A stretch of 64,000 bases of DNA from Celeribacter ethanolicus (GCF_001550095.1 NZ_LRUC01000010.1:62001-126000); one strand, 5' to 3'. Positions 41,671 through 51,085 are shown, numbered from the stretch's first letter. Notes: a model not told the origin generated them from the sequence alone. Made by a program: numbers and translations.

Positions 41671-43143
41671 ATGCGCACCATGCCCCCGTCTCACCCGTTC
41701 GACGATGACAAGCTCAAAGAGGAATGCGGCGTCTTCGGCGCAATCGGCGTCACCGACGCCGCCTCCTTCATCGCGCTCGGCCTTCACGCCCTGCAACACC
41801 GCGGTCAGGAAGCGGGCGGCATCGTCACCTACGACCCCGAGGCCGGATTTCACTCCGCCCGCCGCTTTGGCTATGTCCGCGACAATTTCACCTCGCAAAA
41901 GGTGATGGAAACCCTGCCCGGCTCCATCGGCATCGGCCATGTCCGCTATTCGACCGCAGGCTCCAAAGGCACCACCGCAATCCGCGACGTGCAGCCCTTC
42001 TTCGGTGAATTCGCCATGGGTGGCGCGGCGATTGCCCATAACGGCAACATCACCAATGCCGAGGCGCTGCGTCGCGAGTTGATCGAGCGCGGCTCGATTT
42101 TCCAGTCCAGCTCCGATTCCGAATGCATCATTCACCTGATGGCCCGCTCCCTGCAACGCAACATCCCCGAGCGGATGAAAGACGCGCTGCGCCGGGTCGA
42201 GGGCGCCTTCTCCGTCGTCGCCATGACCCGCACCAAACTCATCGGTGTGCGCGACCCGCGTGGCGTGCGCCCGCTCGTATTGGGCAAAGTCGGCGACAAA
42301 GGCTATGTGCTATCGTCCGAGACCTGTGCGCTCGACATCATCGGCGCCGAGTTTGTCCGCGAGATCGAGCCCGGCGAAATGGTGGTGATCTCCGACAATG
42401 GCAAAGTCACGAGTTCGAAACCGTTCGAACAGCAGGCGTCGCGCTTCTGCATCTTCGAACATGTCTATTTCTCCCGCCCCGACAGCATCCTCGAAGGCCG
42501 CTCGGTCTATGAGACCCGCCGTCAGATCGGCGTGGAACTGGCGAAAGAGGCCCCCGTGGATGCCGATCTCGTCTGTCCGGTGCCCGACAGCGGCACGCCG
42601 GCGGCCATCGGTTTTGCCTTTGAAAGCGGCATCCCCTACGGCATGGGCATCATCCGCAACCAGTACATGGGCCGGACCTTCATCGAGCCGTCCGAACAGA
42701 TCCGCAACATGGGCGTGCGTCTGAAACTCAACGTCAACCGGGCGCTCATTCGCGACAAACGCATCATCCTCGTGGACGACTCGGTGGTGCGCGGCACCAC
42801 CTCGCGCAAGATCAAGGACATGCTTCTGGACGCCGGCGCCGCCGAGGTCCATTTCCGCATCGCCTCTCCGCCCACCATGTGGCCCTGTTTCTACGGCGTC
42901 GACACGCCGGATCGGGACAAGCTTCTGGCCGCCAAGATGTCGGTCGAGGAGATGCGCGAGTATCTCGGCGTCGACAGCCTTCAGTTCATCTCGCTCGACG
43001 GGCTCTATCGCGCCGCCGGTGTGGCTGCGGGTCGTGATCCGAAAGCGCCGCGCTATTGCGACGCCTGCTTCTCCGGCGAATACCCGGTCGTGCCCTCGGA
43101 CATGATCGCCAAAGGCTTCGAGATGAAGACAGCGGCGGAATAA
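41671..43143 (+). CDS. purF: Amidophosphoribosyltransferase
   Basis: A 490-residue enzyme for the first step of purine synthesis (PRPP plus glutamine to phosphoribosylamine). An 18-residue propeptide precedes the glutaminase nucleophile, Cys19 in KEECGVFGAIG. The PRPP-binding motif is ILVDDSVVRGTTSRK. Cysteines in RFCIFEH, MWPCFYG and RYCDACFSG match the four iron-sulfur ligands of the Bacillus subtilis type, so an oxygen-sensitive 4Fe-4S cluster is likely. Confidence 0.96.
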   Translation: MRTMPPSHPFDDDKLKEECGVFGAIGVTDAASFIALGLHALQHRGQEAGGIVTYDPEAGFHSARRFGYVRDNFTSQKVMETLPGSIGIGHVRYSTAGSKGTTAIRDVQPFFGEFAMGGAAIAHNGNITNAEALRRELIERGSIFQSSSDSECIIHLMARSLQRNIPERMKDALRRVEGAFSVVAMTRTKLIGVRDPRGVRPLVLGKVGDKGYVLSSETCALDIIGAEFVREIEPGEMVVISDNGKVTSSKPFEQQASRFCIFEHVYFSRPDSILEGRSVYETRRQIGVELAKEAPVDADLVCPVPDSGTPAAIGFAFESGIPYGMGIIRNQYMGRTFIEPSEQIRNMGVRLKLNVNRALIRDKRIILVDDSVVRGTTSRKIKDMLLDAGAAEVHFRIASPPTMWPCFYGVDTPDRDKLLAAKMSVEEMREYLGVDSLQFISLDGLYRAAGVAAGRDPKAPRYCDACFSGEYPVVPSDMIAKGFEMKTAAE

Positions 43144-43170
43144 CATCGCCGCCCGCAGGTCCCTGCAAAG

Positions 43171-43213
43171 GGTCCGACAAAAGTCCGACAGAAAGCCGAC
43201 AGAAAGCCGACAT
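43171..43213 (+). repeat. Four-copy 11-12 bp tandem repeat before the DUF2199 gene
   Basis: The core (G/A)TCCGACA or GCCGACA recurs at 43172, 43183, 43195 and 43206, separated by AAA or GAAA. The last copy runs into the ATG at 43212. The array takes the place where a ribosome-binding site should be; only the purine-rich GAAAG spacers could serve. Confidence 0.7.
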
Positions 43214-43730
43214 GGCAAATTTGCTCGATCTCGATCCCCGCTGGCGGGCGCTCACCGACCCGGAGGGCGCCTTTGGCGGCGTGATCGACATCGGCTTCGA
43301 TCACCCGTCCGAGTGGCTCCATGAGCCCCGTGGCGATCAGCCCTTCGTCAAGGCAGGCGAGGATCAACTGGCCTCCGAGCTCTGCCGTCTGGGCAACAAA
43401 CGCTACCTCCGTGCCACGCTCGCCCTGCCCATTCGCGGCTCGGACGAGGCGCTGATGGTGGCGCTTTGGGCTGAGGTGCCGCATGAGGTGTTTTACGCCT
43501 ATCTCGAGTTGCTGGACGGCGGCCCCGTGCCTGCCGAGACCACGGCTCATCTTGCCAACGATCTCTCGCCTCTGCTCGCTTTGGACAGTGCCGTGACCCT
43601 CACCTTCGGCGACGGCTCCGCGCGCCCGCAGGTAGAACAACTTGAAATAAAAGAGATTTCTCTCGACCAGCTTCTCGATCTCTACGAGGCCACCGGGACA
43701 CTGGATCGCAGCGCGCTCAAACCCACTTGA
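43212..43730 (+). CDS. DUF2199-family protein
   Basis: A 172-residue protein with the DUF2199 pattern: GGVIDIGFDHPSEW, ASELCRLGNKRYLRATLALPIR and MVALWAEVPHEVFYAYLELLD. The cysteine-rich start found in many members is missing. Soluble and cytoplasmic by appearance; function unknown. The start follows a tandem repeat and has no clear ribosome-binding site. An upstream frame is open, but similarity starts near MANLLDLDPRW. Confidence 0.72.
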   Translation: MANLLDLDPRWRALTDPEGAFGGVIDIGFDHPSEWLHEPRGDQPFVKAGEDQLASELCRLGNKRYLRATLALPIRGSDEALMVALWAEVPHEVFYAYLELLDGGPVPAETTAHLANDLSPLLALDSAVTLTFGDGSARPQVEQLEIKEISLDQLLDLYEATGTLDRSALKPT

Positions 43731-43761
43731 CGCAAGCCCCCGCAAACGCCACACCGCTGTC

Positions 43762-44430
43762 ATGACAGAGAACACGAAAATCGCCCTCATCACCGGCGCC
43801 TCGCGCGGCCTTGGTTTCTTCCTCGCCGAAGCGCTCGCGCCCGCCTATCACATCGTCGCCGTCGCCAAGACTACCGGCGCGCTCGAAGAGCTCGACGACC
43901 GGATCAAGGCCCGTGGTGGTCAGGCGACGCTTGCCCCCATGGACATCACCAACCCGGACGCCATGGCGCATCTCTGTCGCGGCATTTACGACCGCTGGGG
44001 GCATCTCGACCTCTGGGCGCATACCGCTGTTTACACTCAGCTTTTGTCGCCCGCCGACCATATGGACCCGAAGGATTTCGACCGCACGATGAATACGAAC
44101 GTCATCGCCACCGGTAAGCTGATCCCCATGGTCTCGCCGCTTCTGAACATGGCCGCGACGCCGGGCGATGTGCTGTTTTTCGACGATCCGCATGCGGGCG
44201 AAAAGTTCTTCGGCGCCTATGGGGCCTCGAAAGCCGCGCAGATCGCCATGGCGAAAAGCTGGCAGGCAGAAACCGCACAGGTCGAGAAAGCCCCGCGCAT
44301 CCATGTGCTGACGCCCGCACCGATGCCCACCGCGACACGCGCGCGGTTCTTCCCGGGCGAGGACAAATCCGGCCTCACACACCCGCGCGACGAGGCCCCG
44401 CGTCTTCTGAAACAGGCCGGGCTGCTCTGA
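43762..44430 (+). CDS. Short-chain dehydrogenase/reductase
   Basis: A 222-residue SDR. The cofactor loop is [18 protein letters not shown] (TGxxxGxG). [13 protein letters not shown] gives the catalytic YxxxK. The usual Ser on the preceding strand is not clear ([15 protein letters not shown]), so the catalytic triad may be changed. The N-terminal Rossmann half is well kept and the end is short. No substrate can be named. It follows the DUF2199 gene by 31 nt. Confidence 0.82.
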   Translation: MTENTKIALITGASRGLGFFLAEALAPAYHIVAVAKTTGALEELDDRIKARGGQATLAPMDITNPDAMAHLCRGIYDRWGHLDLWAHTAVYTQLLSPADHMDPKDFDRTMNTNVIATGKLIPMVSPLLNMAATPGDVLFFDDPHAGEKFFGAYGASKAAQIAMAKSWQAETAQVEKAPRIHVLTPAPMPTATRARFFPGEDKSGLTHPRDEAPRLLKQAGLL

Positions 44431-44542
44431 ACCGGTCAAAACCCGGCTTTTCCAAGGTTTCAGCGGCTCTTTTGAGGGCCGTGGCTTGCCGCGATTCCGT
44501 GCCTGCTTTAAGGAGGAAAGCAAGACAACAGAAAGCGGCCCC

Positions 44543-45325
44543 ATGCGTATTTTGATCACCAATGACGACGGCATCAACGCCCCCGGCCTCAGGACGCTCG
44601 CAGCCATCGCGACCGAGATCGCCGGCCCCGGGGGCGAGGTCTGGACCGTCGCACCGGCCTTCGAACAATCCGGCGTCGGCCATTGCATTTCCTACGCCAA
44701 TCCGACGATGATTTCCGAACTCGGCCCCCGCCGCTGGGCCGCCGAGGGATCGCCTGCGGATTGCGTGCTCGCGGGGTTCCACGACATCCTGCCGGGCCGT
44801 CCCGATCTGGTGCTTTCCGGGATCAACCGGGGCAACAATGCAGGCGAAAACGTCATGTATTCCGGCACCATCGGTGGTGCCATGGAGGCCGCGCTTCAGG
44901 GCGTGAAAGCCATCGCCCTGTCGCAATTCCTCGGCCCGCGCAATTACGAAGCAGAGGACCCGTTCGAGGCTGCCGCCGTCCATGGCGCACGCGTCATCCA
45001 ACATCTTCTGGACCATGCGCCCTGGGGCGAGGAAGATTCTTACCGTTTGTTCTACAACGTGAATTTCCCTCCGATCCCGGCCTCTGATGTGAAAGACATC
45101 CTCGTTGCCCGCCAGGGTCGGCGCAAGACCGCGGGCTTCGTGATGGAAGGACAGGTGTCTCCGACGGGGCGGCGGTTCCTCTGGGTGCGCGGGTCCGAGC
45201 AATCGGTCGACACCGGCCCGGGCACCGATGTCACTGCCAATCTCGAGGGCCATATCTCAGTCACACCGATGCGCGCCGATCTGACCGCCCATGATGCGCT
45301 CGCCGCTCTGGAGGCCGCCCTCTGA
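44543..45325 (+). CDS. surE: SurE, 5'/3'-nucleotidase
   Basis: A 260-residue metal-dependent phosphatase acting on nucleoside monophosphates and polyphosphate. The start [16 protein letters not shown] carries the Asp-Asp metal ligands, and [20 protein letters not shown] then IGGAMEA is the active-site loop. An upstream in-frame extension is not supported. Its stop overlaps the pcm start (TGATG), a surE-pcm pairing seen in many bacteria and linked to stationary-phase survival. Confidence 0.96.
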   Translation: MRILITNDDGINAPGLRTLAAIATEIAGPGGEVWTVAPAFEQSGVGHCISYANPTMISELGPRRWAAEGSPADCVLAGFHDILPGRPDLVLSGINRGNNAGENVMYSGTIGGAMEAALQGVKAIALSQFLGPRNYEAEDPFEAAAVHGARVIQHLLDHAPWGEEDSYRLFYNVNFPPIPASDVKDILVARQGRRKTAGFVMEGQVSPTGRRFLWVRGSEQSVDTGPGTDVTANLEGHISVTPMRADLTAHDALAALEAAL

Positions 45326-45966
45326 TGGCAATGGATGCCGAAACCCAGATGCAATTCCTCTACACGCTCCGGTCCAAGGGCGTGACGGATGCTCGCACGC
45401 TTTCGGCGATGGAAAAGGTAGACCGGGGCGATTTCGTCAAAGGCCTGTTCACCGCCCGCGCCTATGAGGACATGCCGCTGCCCATCGCCTGCGGCCAGAC
45501 CATTTCGCAGCCCTCCGTCGTCGGCCTGATGACCCAGGCTTTGAACGTGCAACCGCGCGACAAGGTCCTGGAAGTGGGCACCGGATCGGGCTATCAGGCC
45601 GCGATCCTGAGCCACCTCGCCCGCCGCGTCTATACGGTCGACCGCTATATCCGACTGGTGCGCGAAGCCCAGGCGATCTTCGACCGGCTCGGCATCGTCA
45701 ACATCACGTCGATGCCCACCGACGGCTCCTTCGGCCTGCCCGATCAGGCGCCGTTTGATCGCATCCTTGTGACCGCCGCCGCCGAAGACCCTCCCGGCCC
45801 CCTCTTGGCGCAGTTGAAAACAGGCGGTATCATGGTTCTGCCGGTGGGTCAGTCCGATGCCGTGCAGAGCCTGATCAAGGTGACGCGGCTGGAAACGGGT
45901 TTCGATTACGAAGAACTGCGCGCCGTGCGTTTCGTGCCCCTCGTCGAGGGGATGGGTCAGGAGTGA
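45325..45966 (+). CDS. pcm: Protein-L-isoaspartate O-methyltransferase
   Basis: A 213-residue SAM-dependent enzyme that starts repair of isoaspartyl residues. [20 protein letters not shown] and the SAM-binding [19 protein letters not shown] are diagnostic, with [14 protein letters not shown] following. The ATG shares one base with the surE stop, so translation is probably coupled. The LysM/LytM lipoprotein gene follows after 82 nt, as in the E. coli surE-pcm-nlpD order. Confidence 0.96.
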   Translation: MAMDAETQMQFLYTLRSKGVTDARTLSAMEKVDRGDFVKGLFTARAYEDMPLPIACGQTISQPSVVGLMTQALNVQPRDKVLEVGTGSGYQAAILSHLARRVYTVDRYIRLVREAQAIFDRLGIVNITSMPTDGSFGLPDQAPFDRILVTAAAEDPPGPLLAQLKTGGIMVLPVGQSDAVQSLIKVTRLETGFDYEELRAVRFVPLVEGMGQE

Positions 45967-46048
45967 GCGTGACACAGAACCAGCGTCACGAATGTAAAAA
46001 GGACAAAGCCTCCATGAGAGAGGCGGGGTCCGAACCGAGGACAGAGCC

Positions 46049-47230
46049 ATGACGATTTCCCCTTCCCGCCAGACCCTGCGCCTGATGTTTGCCGGCTGTG
46101 CCGCTCTGGCGCTGACCGCCTGCGACAAGCCGATCGACTTCGATCTTCGGGGCATGACCGATGCGTTCTCCACCGCGCCCGCCGCGAATGAGGCGAAAAC
46201 CGTGGCGAAACCGACGCCGAACGCGCAGGGCATCATTTCCTATCCGAATTATCAGGTGGCCATCGCCAAACGCGGCGACACCATCGCCTCGGTCGCGGCG
46301 CGCACCGGTCTGCCCGCTGGCGATCTCGCCCGCTACAATGGCATCACCGAAGACGTCACGCTCCGCGAAGGCGAAGTCATCGCCCTGCCCCGCCGTGTCG
46401 ATGGCACGTCGGGCACGACGCGCGCGGGCACCATCGCCACCGGCGAGCGCATCGACATCACAGCACTTGCCGAGGAAGGGCTCAGCAACGCCCAAACCGG
46501 TCAAACGACGACGACCAGCACGACGATGACACAGACGACCGCCTCCGATCCCATCGAGGGCATGGAACCCGTGCGTCACCAGGTGCAACGCGGCGAGACC
46601 GCCTATTCTATCGCCCGCAAATACGGCATCTCCGTGCGCGCGCTCGCCGACTGGAACGGGCTCGGCTCCGATCTCGCCGTCACCGAAGGGCGTTACCTGC
46701 TGATCCCGGTGAAGGCCTCCGAAGTGACGACAGCCCCCGCCGAAACCGAACCGGGGCAAGGCTCACCAACGCCGACGCCGCCTTCGGCCTCCGAGCCGCT
46801 GCCCGATCCGGCCGCGGCCCAGCCCGCGCCCGCGACGACCAAACCGGCGGCCGATCTCGGCGCGACCCAGACCAGCACCACCTCGGAAATGACGAAACCC
46901 GTCTCCGGCGCGATCATCCGCGATTACGACAAGACGAAATCGAAATTCATCCTCTTCGCCGCCACGGCCGGAACCCCGGTCAAAGCCGCGAAGGACGGCA
47001 CGGTCAAGCTGATCTCGACCAATGCCGACGGGGTGAAAATCATGGTCATCGACCATGGCGGCGGGTTGCAGACAGCCTATAGCTTCATCGACGACATCGC
47101 GGTGAACAAGGGCGACAGCGTCAAACGCGGCCAGACGATTGCCAAAGTGACGGCCAACGAATTCAACGCCTTGCAGTTCATGGTCTTCAAGGGCACCCAG
47201 ACGGTCGACCCGACGCCCTACCTGAACTGA
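46049..47230 (+). CDS. NlpD-like lipoprotein with two LysM domains and a degenerate LytM domain
   Basis: A 393-residue lipoprotein. The lipobox LTAC places the acylated Cys near residue 25. LysM 1 (YQVAIAKRGDTIASVAARTG) and LysM 2 (HQVQRGETAYSIARKYGISV) bind peptidoglycan. A Thr/Pro/Ala-rich linker leads to a C-terminal M23/LytM domain. That domain has lost zinc ligands: LHFEIR is replaced by LQFMVFK and the first His motif is absent. This makes it an EnvC/NlpD-type activator of amidases rather than an enzyme. The surE-pcm-nlpD context agrees. Confidence 0.9.
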   Translation: MTISPSRQTLRLMFAGCAALALTACDKPIDFDLRGMTDAFSTAPAANEAKTVAKPTPNAQGIISYPNYQVAIAKRGDTIASVAARTGLPAGDLARYNGITEDVTLREGEVIALPRRVDGTSGTTRAGTIATGERIDITALAEEGLSNAQTGQTTTTSTTMTQTTASDPIEGMEPVRHQVQRGETAYSIARKYGISVRALADWNGLGSDLAVTEGRYLLIPVKASEVTTAPAETEPGQGSPTPTPPSASEPLPDPAAAQPAPATTKPAADLGATQTSTTSEMTKPVSGAIIRDYDKTKSKFILFAATAGTPVKAAKDGTVKLISTNADGVKIMVIDHGGGLQTAYSFIDDIAVNKGDSVKRGQTIAKVTANEFNALQFMVFKGTQTVDPTPYLN

Positions 47231-47236
47231 TCGGGA

Positions 47237-47261
47237 TTGAGTATTTAGACCATCAGAAAAC
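47237..47261 (+). repeat. Dispersed stop-codon-linked element, variant copy after the NlpD-like gene
   Basis: TTGAGTATTT, AGAC, CATCAGAAAAC starts 6 nt after the stop codon, on the gene's strand, and is followed by the terminator at 47270. It matches the minus-strand copy at 31584-31608 in 23 of 25 positions. Confidence 0.78.
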
Positions 47262-47269
47262 CTCATGAA

Positions 47270-47308
47270 AAACCCCGATGTGCTTCACACATCGGGGTTT
47301 CGTTTTTT
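47270..47308. terminator. Strong bidirectional terminator
   Basis: AAACCCCGATGTG (47270-47282) and CACATCGGGGTTT (47288-47300) are perfect 13-bp arms with a 5-nt loop, followed by CGTTTTTT. On the minus strand the stem ends in TTTTTC. It lies between the convergent NlpD-like and DUF815 genes and can serve both. Confidence 0.92.
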
Positions 47309-47332
47309 GGGGCTTTCTGATGACTCATATAC

Positions 47333-48175
47333 TCAGCCGAGTTTGATGCCCTTGCGTCCAGCCAGATCGGTGAAGAACTGCCATGCCACACGGCCCGACC
47401 GCGAGCCGCGTGTCGCCTGCCATTCGATAGCTTCGGCGCGCAATGTCTCATCGTCGATCTCGACGCCGTATTCCGTGCAATAGCCCCGGATCATCGCCAG
47501 ATATTCATCCTGCGAACAGGGATGGAAGCCGAGCCACAGCCCGAAGCGATCAGACAGGGAGACCTTTTCCTCCGTGGCCTCGGAGGGGTTGATCGCAGAG
47601 CTGCGCTCGTTCTCGATCATGTCGCGCGGCATCAGGTGGCGGCGGTTCGAGGTGGCATAGAACAGGACGTTGTCGGGGCGGCCTTCGATCCCGCCGTCGA
47701 GCACCGCCTTGAGCGATTTGTAATGCTCGTCGTCATGGCTGAACGACAGGTCATCGCAGAACAGCACGAAACGATACCCGGAGCCACGCAGCAGATTGAG
47801 CAGACGCGCCACGGAAGGCAGATCCTCGCGCTGCATCTCGACGATCTTGAGCGGCGTCCCCTCGGCATTCACCGCCGCATGCACCGCCTTGACGAGAGAG
47901 CTTTTCCCCATGCCGCGCGCGCCCCAAAGGAGCGCATTGTTGGCGGGGAGGCCTCGGGCAAACTGGCGGGTGTTTTCCAGAAGCGTATCGCGCGACCGGT
48001 CCACCCCAATCAGGAGCGAAATATCCACGCGCGACACTTTGGTCACCGGATGAAGCGCGTCCGGTTCTGTCTGCCAGACATAGGCATCTGCGACGTCGAA
48101 ATCTGGCGTGGCCAGCGGCGCGGGGGCCATGCGTTCCAGCGCTTCGGCGATACGTTTGAGTGCTTTAGTCTTCAT
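47333..48175 (-). CDS. DUF815-family AAA+ ATPase
   Basis: A 280-residue ATPase. Walker A is ALLWGARGMGKSSLVKAV, Walker B FVLFCDDLSFSHDDEHY, and a sensor region NVLFYATSNRRHLMPRD follows. The end, EWQATRGSRSGRVAWQFFTD, is typical of DUF815. The family is widespread and its role is unknown. It starts 3 nt after the tatC stop, so it is cotranscribed with tatABC, as in other Rhodobacterales. Confidence 0.9.
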   Translation of the reverse strand: MKTKALKRIAEALERMAPAPLATPDFDVADAYVWQTEPDALHPVTKVSRVDISLLIGVDRSRDTLLENTRQFARGLPANNALLWGARGMGKSSLVKAVHAAVNAEGTPLKIVEMQREDLPSVARLLNLLRGSGYRFVLFCDDLSFSHDDEHYKSLKAVLDGGIEGRPDNVLFYATSNRRHLMPRDMIENERSSAINPSEATEEKVSLSDRFGLWLGFHPCSQDEYLAMIRGYCTEYGVEIDDETLRAEAIEWQATRGSRSGRVAWQFFTDLAGRKGIKLG

Positions 48176-48177
48176 TC

Positions 48178-49065
48178 TTAATCTTCTTTGTCGAACTCAG
48201 AAAACAGCTCTTCGTCTTCGTCCAGAACACCGGCGGCGCGCAGCTCAGCGGTGCGTTTCTTTTCGACGCGGGCGACGAGGAAGATCGAGATTTCATAAAG
48301 GCCGTAAACCACGGTGAAGAGAATGAGCTGGGTCGTCACATCCGGCGGCGTCACGAGGGCAGCGACGGTCAGGATGCCGACAACGGCATATTTCCGGGTC
48401 GAGCGCAGCCCCTGTGCCGAGGCGAGGCCAGCCTTGCCCATCAGGGTCAAGAGCACTGGAAGCTGGAAACACAACCCGAAGGCCACGATCATTTTCAACG
48501 TGATATCAAGGCTTTCGTTGACCTTACCGTTGAACACGATGTCGATGCCCGTGTCCTTGGTCGCGGTCGCCACATCGCCGCCACTGGTCACCAGCGCCCC
48601 CACAAAGGACGGCAGATCGGCAAAGCCAAGGAAAAAGGTCATCGCCAGCGGCACGACCACGAATTGCGCAAAAGCCGCCCCCATCAGGAAGAGCACCGGG
48701 GAGGCAATCAGGAACGGCAGGAAGGCGTTTTTCTCGTTCTTATACAGCCCCGGCGCGACGAAACGCCAAAGCTGATAGGCGATCACGGGGAAGGCCAGCG
48801 CCAGACCGCCCACCATGGAGATACGGATCAGCGTGAAGAAATATTCCTGCGGCGCGGTGTATTGCATCACCGGGTTCGGGTTGCCCAGAGACCGCATGGT
48901 TTTCTCGATCGGGATCAGCAGGAAATCGAGGATCGGCCCCGCCACGGCGAAACAGATCACCATCGCGATGATGAACGCCAACGCGGCGCGAATGATCCGC
49001 GTACGCAATTCTGCGAGGTGTTCGATCAGCGGCGCGCTGCTGTCGTCGATGTCGCTGTCGCTCAT
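48178..49065 (-). CDS. tatC: TatC, twin-arginine translocase receptor subunit
   Basis: A 295-residue six-helix membrane protein that recognises twin-arginine leaders. APLIEHLAELRTRIIRA at the start, ISMVGGLALAFPVIAYQLWRF and LPVLLTLMGKAG are conserved TatC parts. A loop after helix 3 (about residues 155-190, TSGGDVATATKDTGID) is longer than in E. coli TatC. Its start overlaps the tatB stop by 4 nt. Substrates in this window include SoxB, SoxC and SoxY. Confidence 0.96.
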   Translation of the reverse strand: MSDSDIDDSSAPLIEHLAELRTRIIRAALAFIIAMVICFAVAGPILDFLLIPIEKTMRSLGNPNPVMQYTAPQEYFFTLIRISMVGGLALAFPVIAYQLWRFVAPGLYKNEKNAFLPFLIASPVLFLMGAAFAQFVVVPLAMTFFLGFADLPSFVGALVTSGGDVATATKDTGIDIVFNGKVNESLDITLKMIVAFGLCFQLPVLLTLMGKAGLASAQGLRSTRKYAVVGILTVAALVTPPDVTTQLILFTVVYGLYEISIFLVARVEKKRTAELRAAGVLDEDEELFSEFDKED

Positions 49066-49517
49066 GCTTCGCCGTCCTTCTTCGCCTGCTCTTCGGCATC
49101 CAACTCGGCCTGAAGCCGCTCGGTCGCCTTCTTCGCCGCCGCATCGGAGATTTTCTGGGCGGCTTCGGCCCGCTCCGGGCTCAGCTCGTCTTTCTGCAGC
49201 GCCGTCGTCTTCGCAGCGGCCTTGCCCTCCGCCGCTTTGGTCGGGTCCCATTTCTCGAACTTGTCGGCGGCTTCATTGAGCTTGTCGAGGCCGAATTTCT
49301 TCGGATTGGCCGCGCCCTTCAAAGCGTCCGCCGCCTCTTTCACACCTGTTTCATCGGCCGCCGCCTCCATCGCACGGGAAAACTCGCGCGCCATGGATTT
49401 CGCCCGCGCCGTAAACCGCCCGAGCGTGCGGAACATGCCCGGCAGGTCTTTGGGGCCGACGACGATCAACGCCACGACCCCGATGATCAGAAGTTCCGAC
49501 ATGCCGATGTCAAACAT
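49062..49517 (-). CDS. tatB: TatB, twin-arginine translocase subunit
   Basis: A 151-residue protein with one N-terminal transmembrane helix followed by an amphipathic helix: MFDIGMSELLIIGVVALIVV, GPKDLPGMFRTLGRFTARAKS. The Glu after the start and the GPKDLP hinge are TatB hallmarks. The remainder is charged, Ala/Lys-rich and probably flexible. It lies between tatA (68-nt gap) and tatC (4-nt overlap). Confidence 0.95.
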   Translation of the reverse strand: MFDIGMSELLIIGVVALIVVGPKDLPGMFRTLGRFTARAKSMAREFSRAMEAAADETGVKEAADALKGAANPKKFGLDKLNEAADKFEKWDPTKAAEGKAAAKTTALQKDELSPERAEAAQKISDAAAKKATERLQAELDAEEQAKKDGEA

Positions 49518-49585
49518 CCCGCACCGCCTTGTCTAAAAGCCACGCCAACGGGTCGCCCCGCCCCGAAAGTCCAAGCCGAAAAGGC

Positions 49586-49801
49586 TCAGACCTTGTCTTT
49601 CTCGTCTTCGGGAGTGACGTCTTTCGCCACCTGAGCGGCTTCGTCTTCGATTTCCTTGGTGCCCTCGGCCACGCCCTTCTTGAAGGATGTGATGCCTTTG
49701 CCGACCTCGCCCATGAGGCCGGAGATCTTGCCGCGGCCGAAAAGGACCAGCACCACGACGGCGATGAGCAGGAGGCCCGGAAGGCCGATGTTGTTGAGCA
49801 T
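49586..49801 (-). CDS. tatA: TatA, twin-arginine translocase pore subunit
   Basis: A 71-residue protein: [20 protein letters not shown] then [23 protein letters not shown] is the usual helix-FGRGK-amphipathic pattern (FG hinge). The tail is acidic. The ATG at 49801 is preferred over an open upstream extension. It is the first gene of tatABC-DUF815; the 217-nt upstream gap is divergent with the gene at 50019. Confidence 0.95.
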   Translation of the reverse strand: MLNNIGLPGLLLIAVVVLVLFGRGKISGLMGEVGKGITSFKKGVAEGTKEIEDEAAQVAKDVTPEDEKDKV

Positions 49802-50018
49802 GTCAGTCTCCATCTGAGAGGGGCATTGGCCCGTCTGTCTAATCTCGCGGGTCCCAGAATTAGAAGGCTCGACAGGGAAGGAAAAGCGCAAAATCGCGCC
49901 TGCGGCCCTGTTGCACAACATTGGCGCGAGATATGAAGGTGGAACTCTTCAACTGACAGGTTTATGTCAGTTATGGGCGCGCAGTCTCAGATCATCGCAA
50001 CCGAATCGGAGAAAAACG

Positions 50019-50345
50019 ATGACTGACATTCAAATACTTGAAACCGTTACCTTTCGCCTGAAAGATGGTGTGACGGAGACGGAGTTCATGGCGGTGGCCT
50101 GCGCACTTGACGACTATCTCAACCGCTGTGCGGGGCTGTGTGCCCGCACGCTGTCCCGCGACGAGACCGGGCTCTGGCGCGAAGATTACATCTGGGTCAA
50201 TGAGGCGGCAGCCAAGGCGGCCGATGCAGGTTTCATGGCCGCACCCGAGGCGCAGGCCTTCATGGCCCTGGTCGCACGCGACAGCGTTCAGATGGCGCAT
50301 GCACCCGTCTCGCTGTTCCGCAGCACGACAGCGGTCACGATCTGA
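50019..50345 (+). CDS. Small protein of unknown function paired with a WYL regulator
   Basis: A 108-residue soluble protein. The pattern VTFRLKDGVTETEFMAVACA, RTLSRDETGLWREDYIWVN and AAPEAQAFMALVARDSVQMA resembles dimeric alpha-beta barrel (ABM or EthD-like) proteins that have no settled function. GGAG lies 9 nt before the ATG. The WYL regulator starts 3 nt after its stop, so they form one unit and the regulator may control this promoter. Confidence 0.7.
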   Translation: MTDIQILETVTFRLKDGVTETEFMAVACALDDYLNRCAGLCARTLSRDETGLWREDYIWVNEAAAKAADAGFMAAPEAQAFMALVARDSVQMAHAPVSLFRSTTAVTI

Positions 50346-50347
50346 TC

Positions 50348-51079
50348 ATGGCAGGCGGTCGCAAGCAAACCGGCATCCGGCGCAGCGACCGCCTGTTCGA
50401 TCTCATCCAGATCCTTCGCGATGGCAAATTGCATACCGCGCGGGAATTGGCGGAACGTGTCGAGGTGTCCGAGCGCACGATCTGGCGCGATATGGCCACG
50501 CTCCGGGCTTCGGGCGTCCCGGTCGAGGGCGAGCGCGGCGTCGGCTATATGGTCACTGCACCGATCACCCTGCCGCCGATGAACCTCACGATGGGAGAGC
50601 TGGAGGCACTGCACCTCGCCGTTGCGATCCTGAGCGAGGCGACCGATCCGGACCTTGCCACGAATGCCAAAAGCCTTGCCGCGAAGATCGACGCGGTTTT
50701 GCCGGAAAACACCGGCCCGCCCGCCGCCGGTTGGGGCATGGCGGTGCATCCCTTTGCCTTCGCCGACGCGCGCACCGGGTTTCGCCACATGCCGCTTTTG
50801 CGGACGGCCGTGCGGGAAAAAAAGGTCCTGCGCATCGCCTATCTGTCGTTGGACGGGACGAAAACCACCCGACTGGTGCGGCCCTTGCAGCTCGATTACT
50901 GGGGCCGGGTCTGGACCATGTCCGCCTGGTGCGAAACCCGTGACGATTTTCGCACCTTTCGCGTCGACCGGATCGAAAGCACCATCGACACCGGCGCGCA
51001 GTTTCGCGACGAGCCAGGGAAAACGCTGGCTGAATTCCTCGCGATTCAGAAAGCGTCCAAGGTTTTCGAGGCCCGGTAG
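50348..51079 (+). CDS. YafY-type HTH/WYL-domain transcriptional regulator
   Basis: A 243-residue regulator. The N-terminal HTH_11 domain, RRSDRLFDLIQILRDGKLHT, ARELAERVEVSERTIWRDMA, is followed by a short link and a WYL domain (about 145-220: LRIAYLSLDGTKTTRLVRPL, DYWGRVWTMSAWCETRDDFR, TFRVDRI). WYL domains sense ligands, often nucleic-acid or nucleotide related. The effector is unknown. It is encoded directly after the gene at 50019 and convergent with the ABC ATPase gene. Confidence 0.9.
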   Translation: MAGGRKQTGIRRSDRLFDLIQILRDGKLHTARELAERVEVSERTIWRDMATLRASGVPVEGERGVGYMVTAPITLPPMNLTMGELEALHLAVAILSEATDPDLATNAKSLAAKIDAVLPENTGPPAAGWGMAVHPFAFADARTGFRHMPLLRTAVREKKVLRIAYLSLDGTKTTRLVRPLQLDYWGRVWTMSAWCETRDDFRTFRVDRIESTIDTGAQFRDEPGKTLAEFLAIQKASKVFEAR

Positions 51080-51085
51080 CGTCGG

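Noticed and set aside
44503-44522. Hairpin TGCTTT/AAAGCA with AAGGAGG in the loop before surE, as a thermosensor-like control
   Set aside because: The AAGGAGG is about 27 nt from the surE ATG, too far to be its ribosome-binding site, and no start codon lies at proper spacing.
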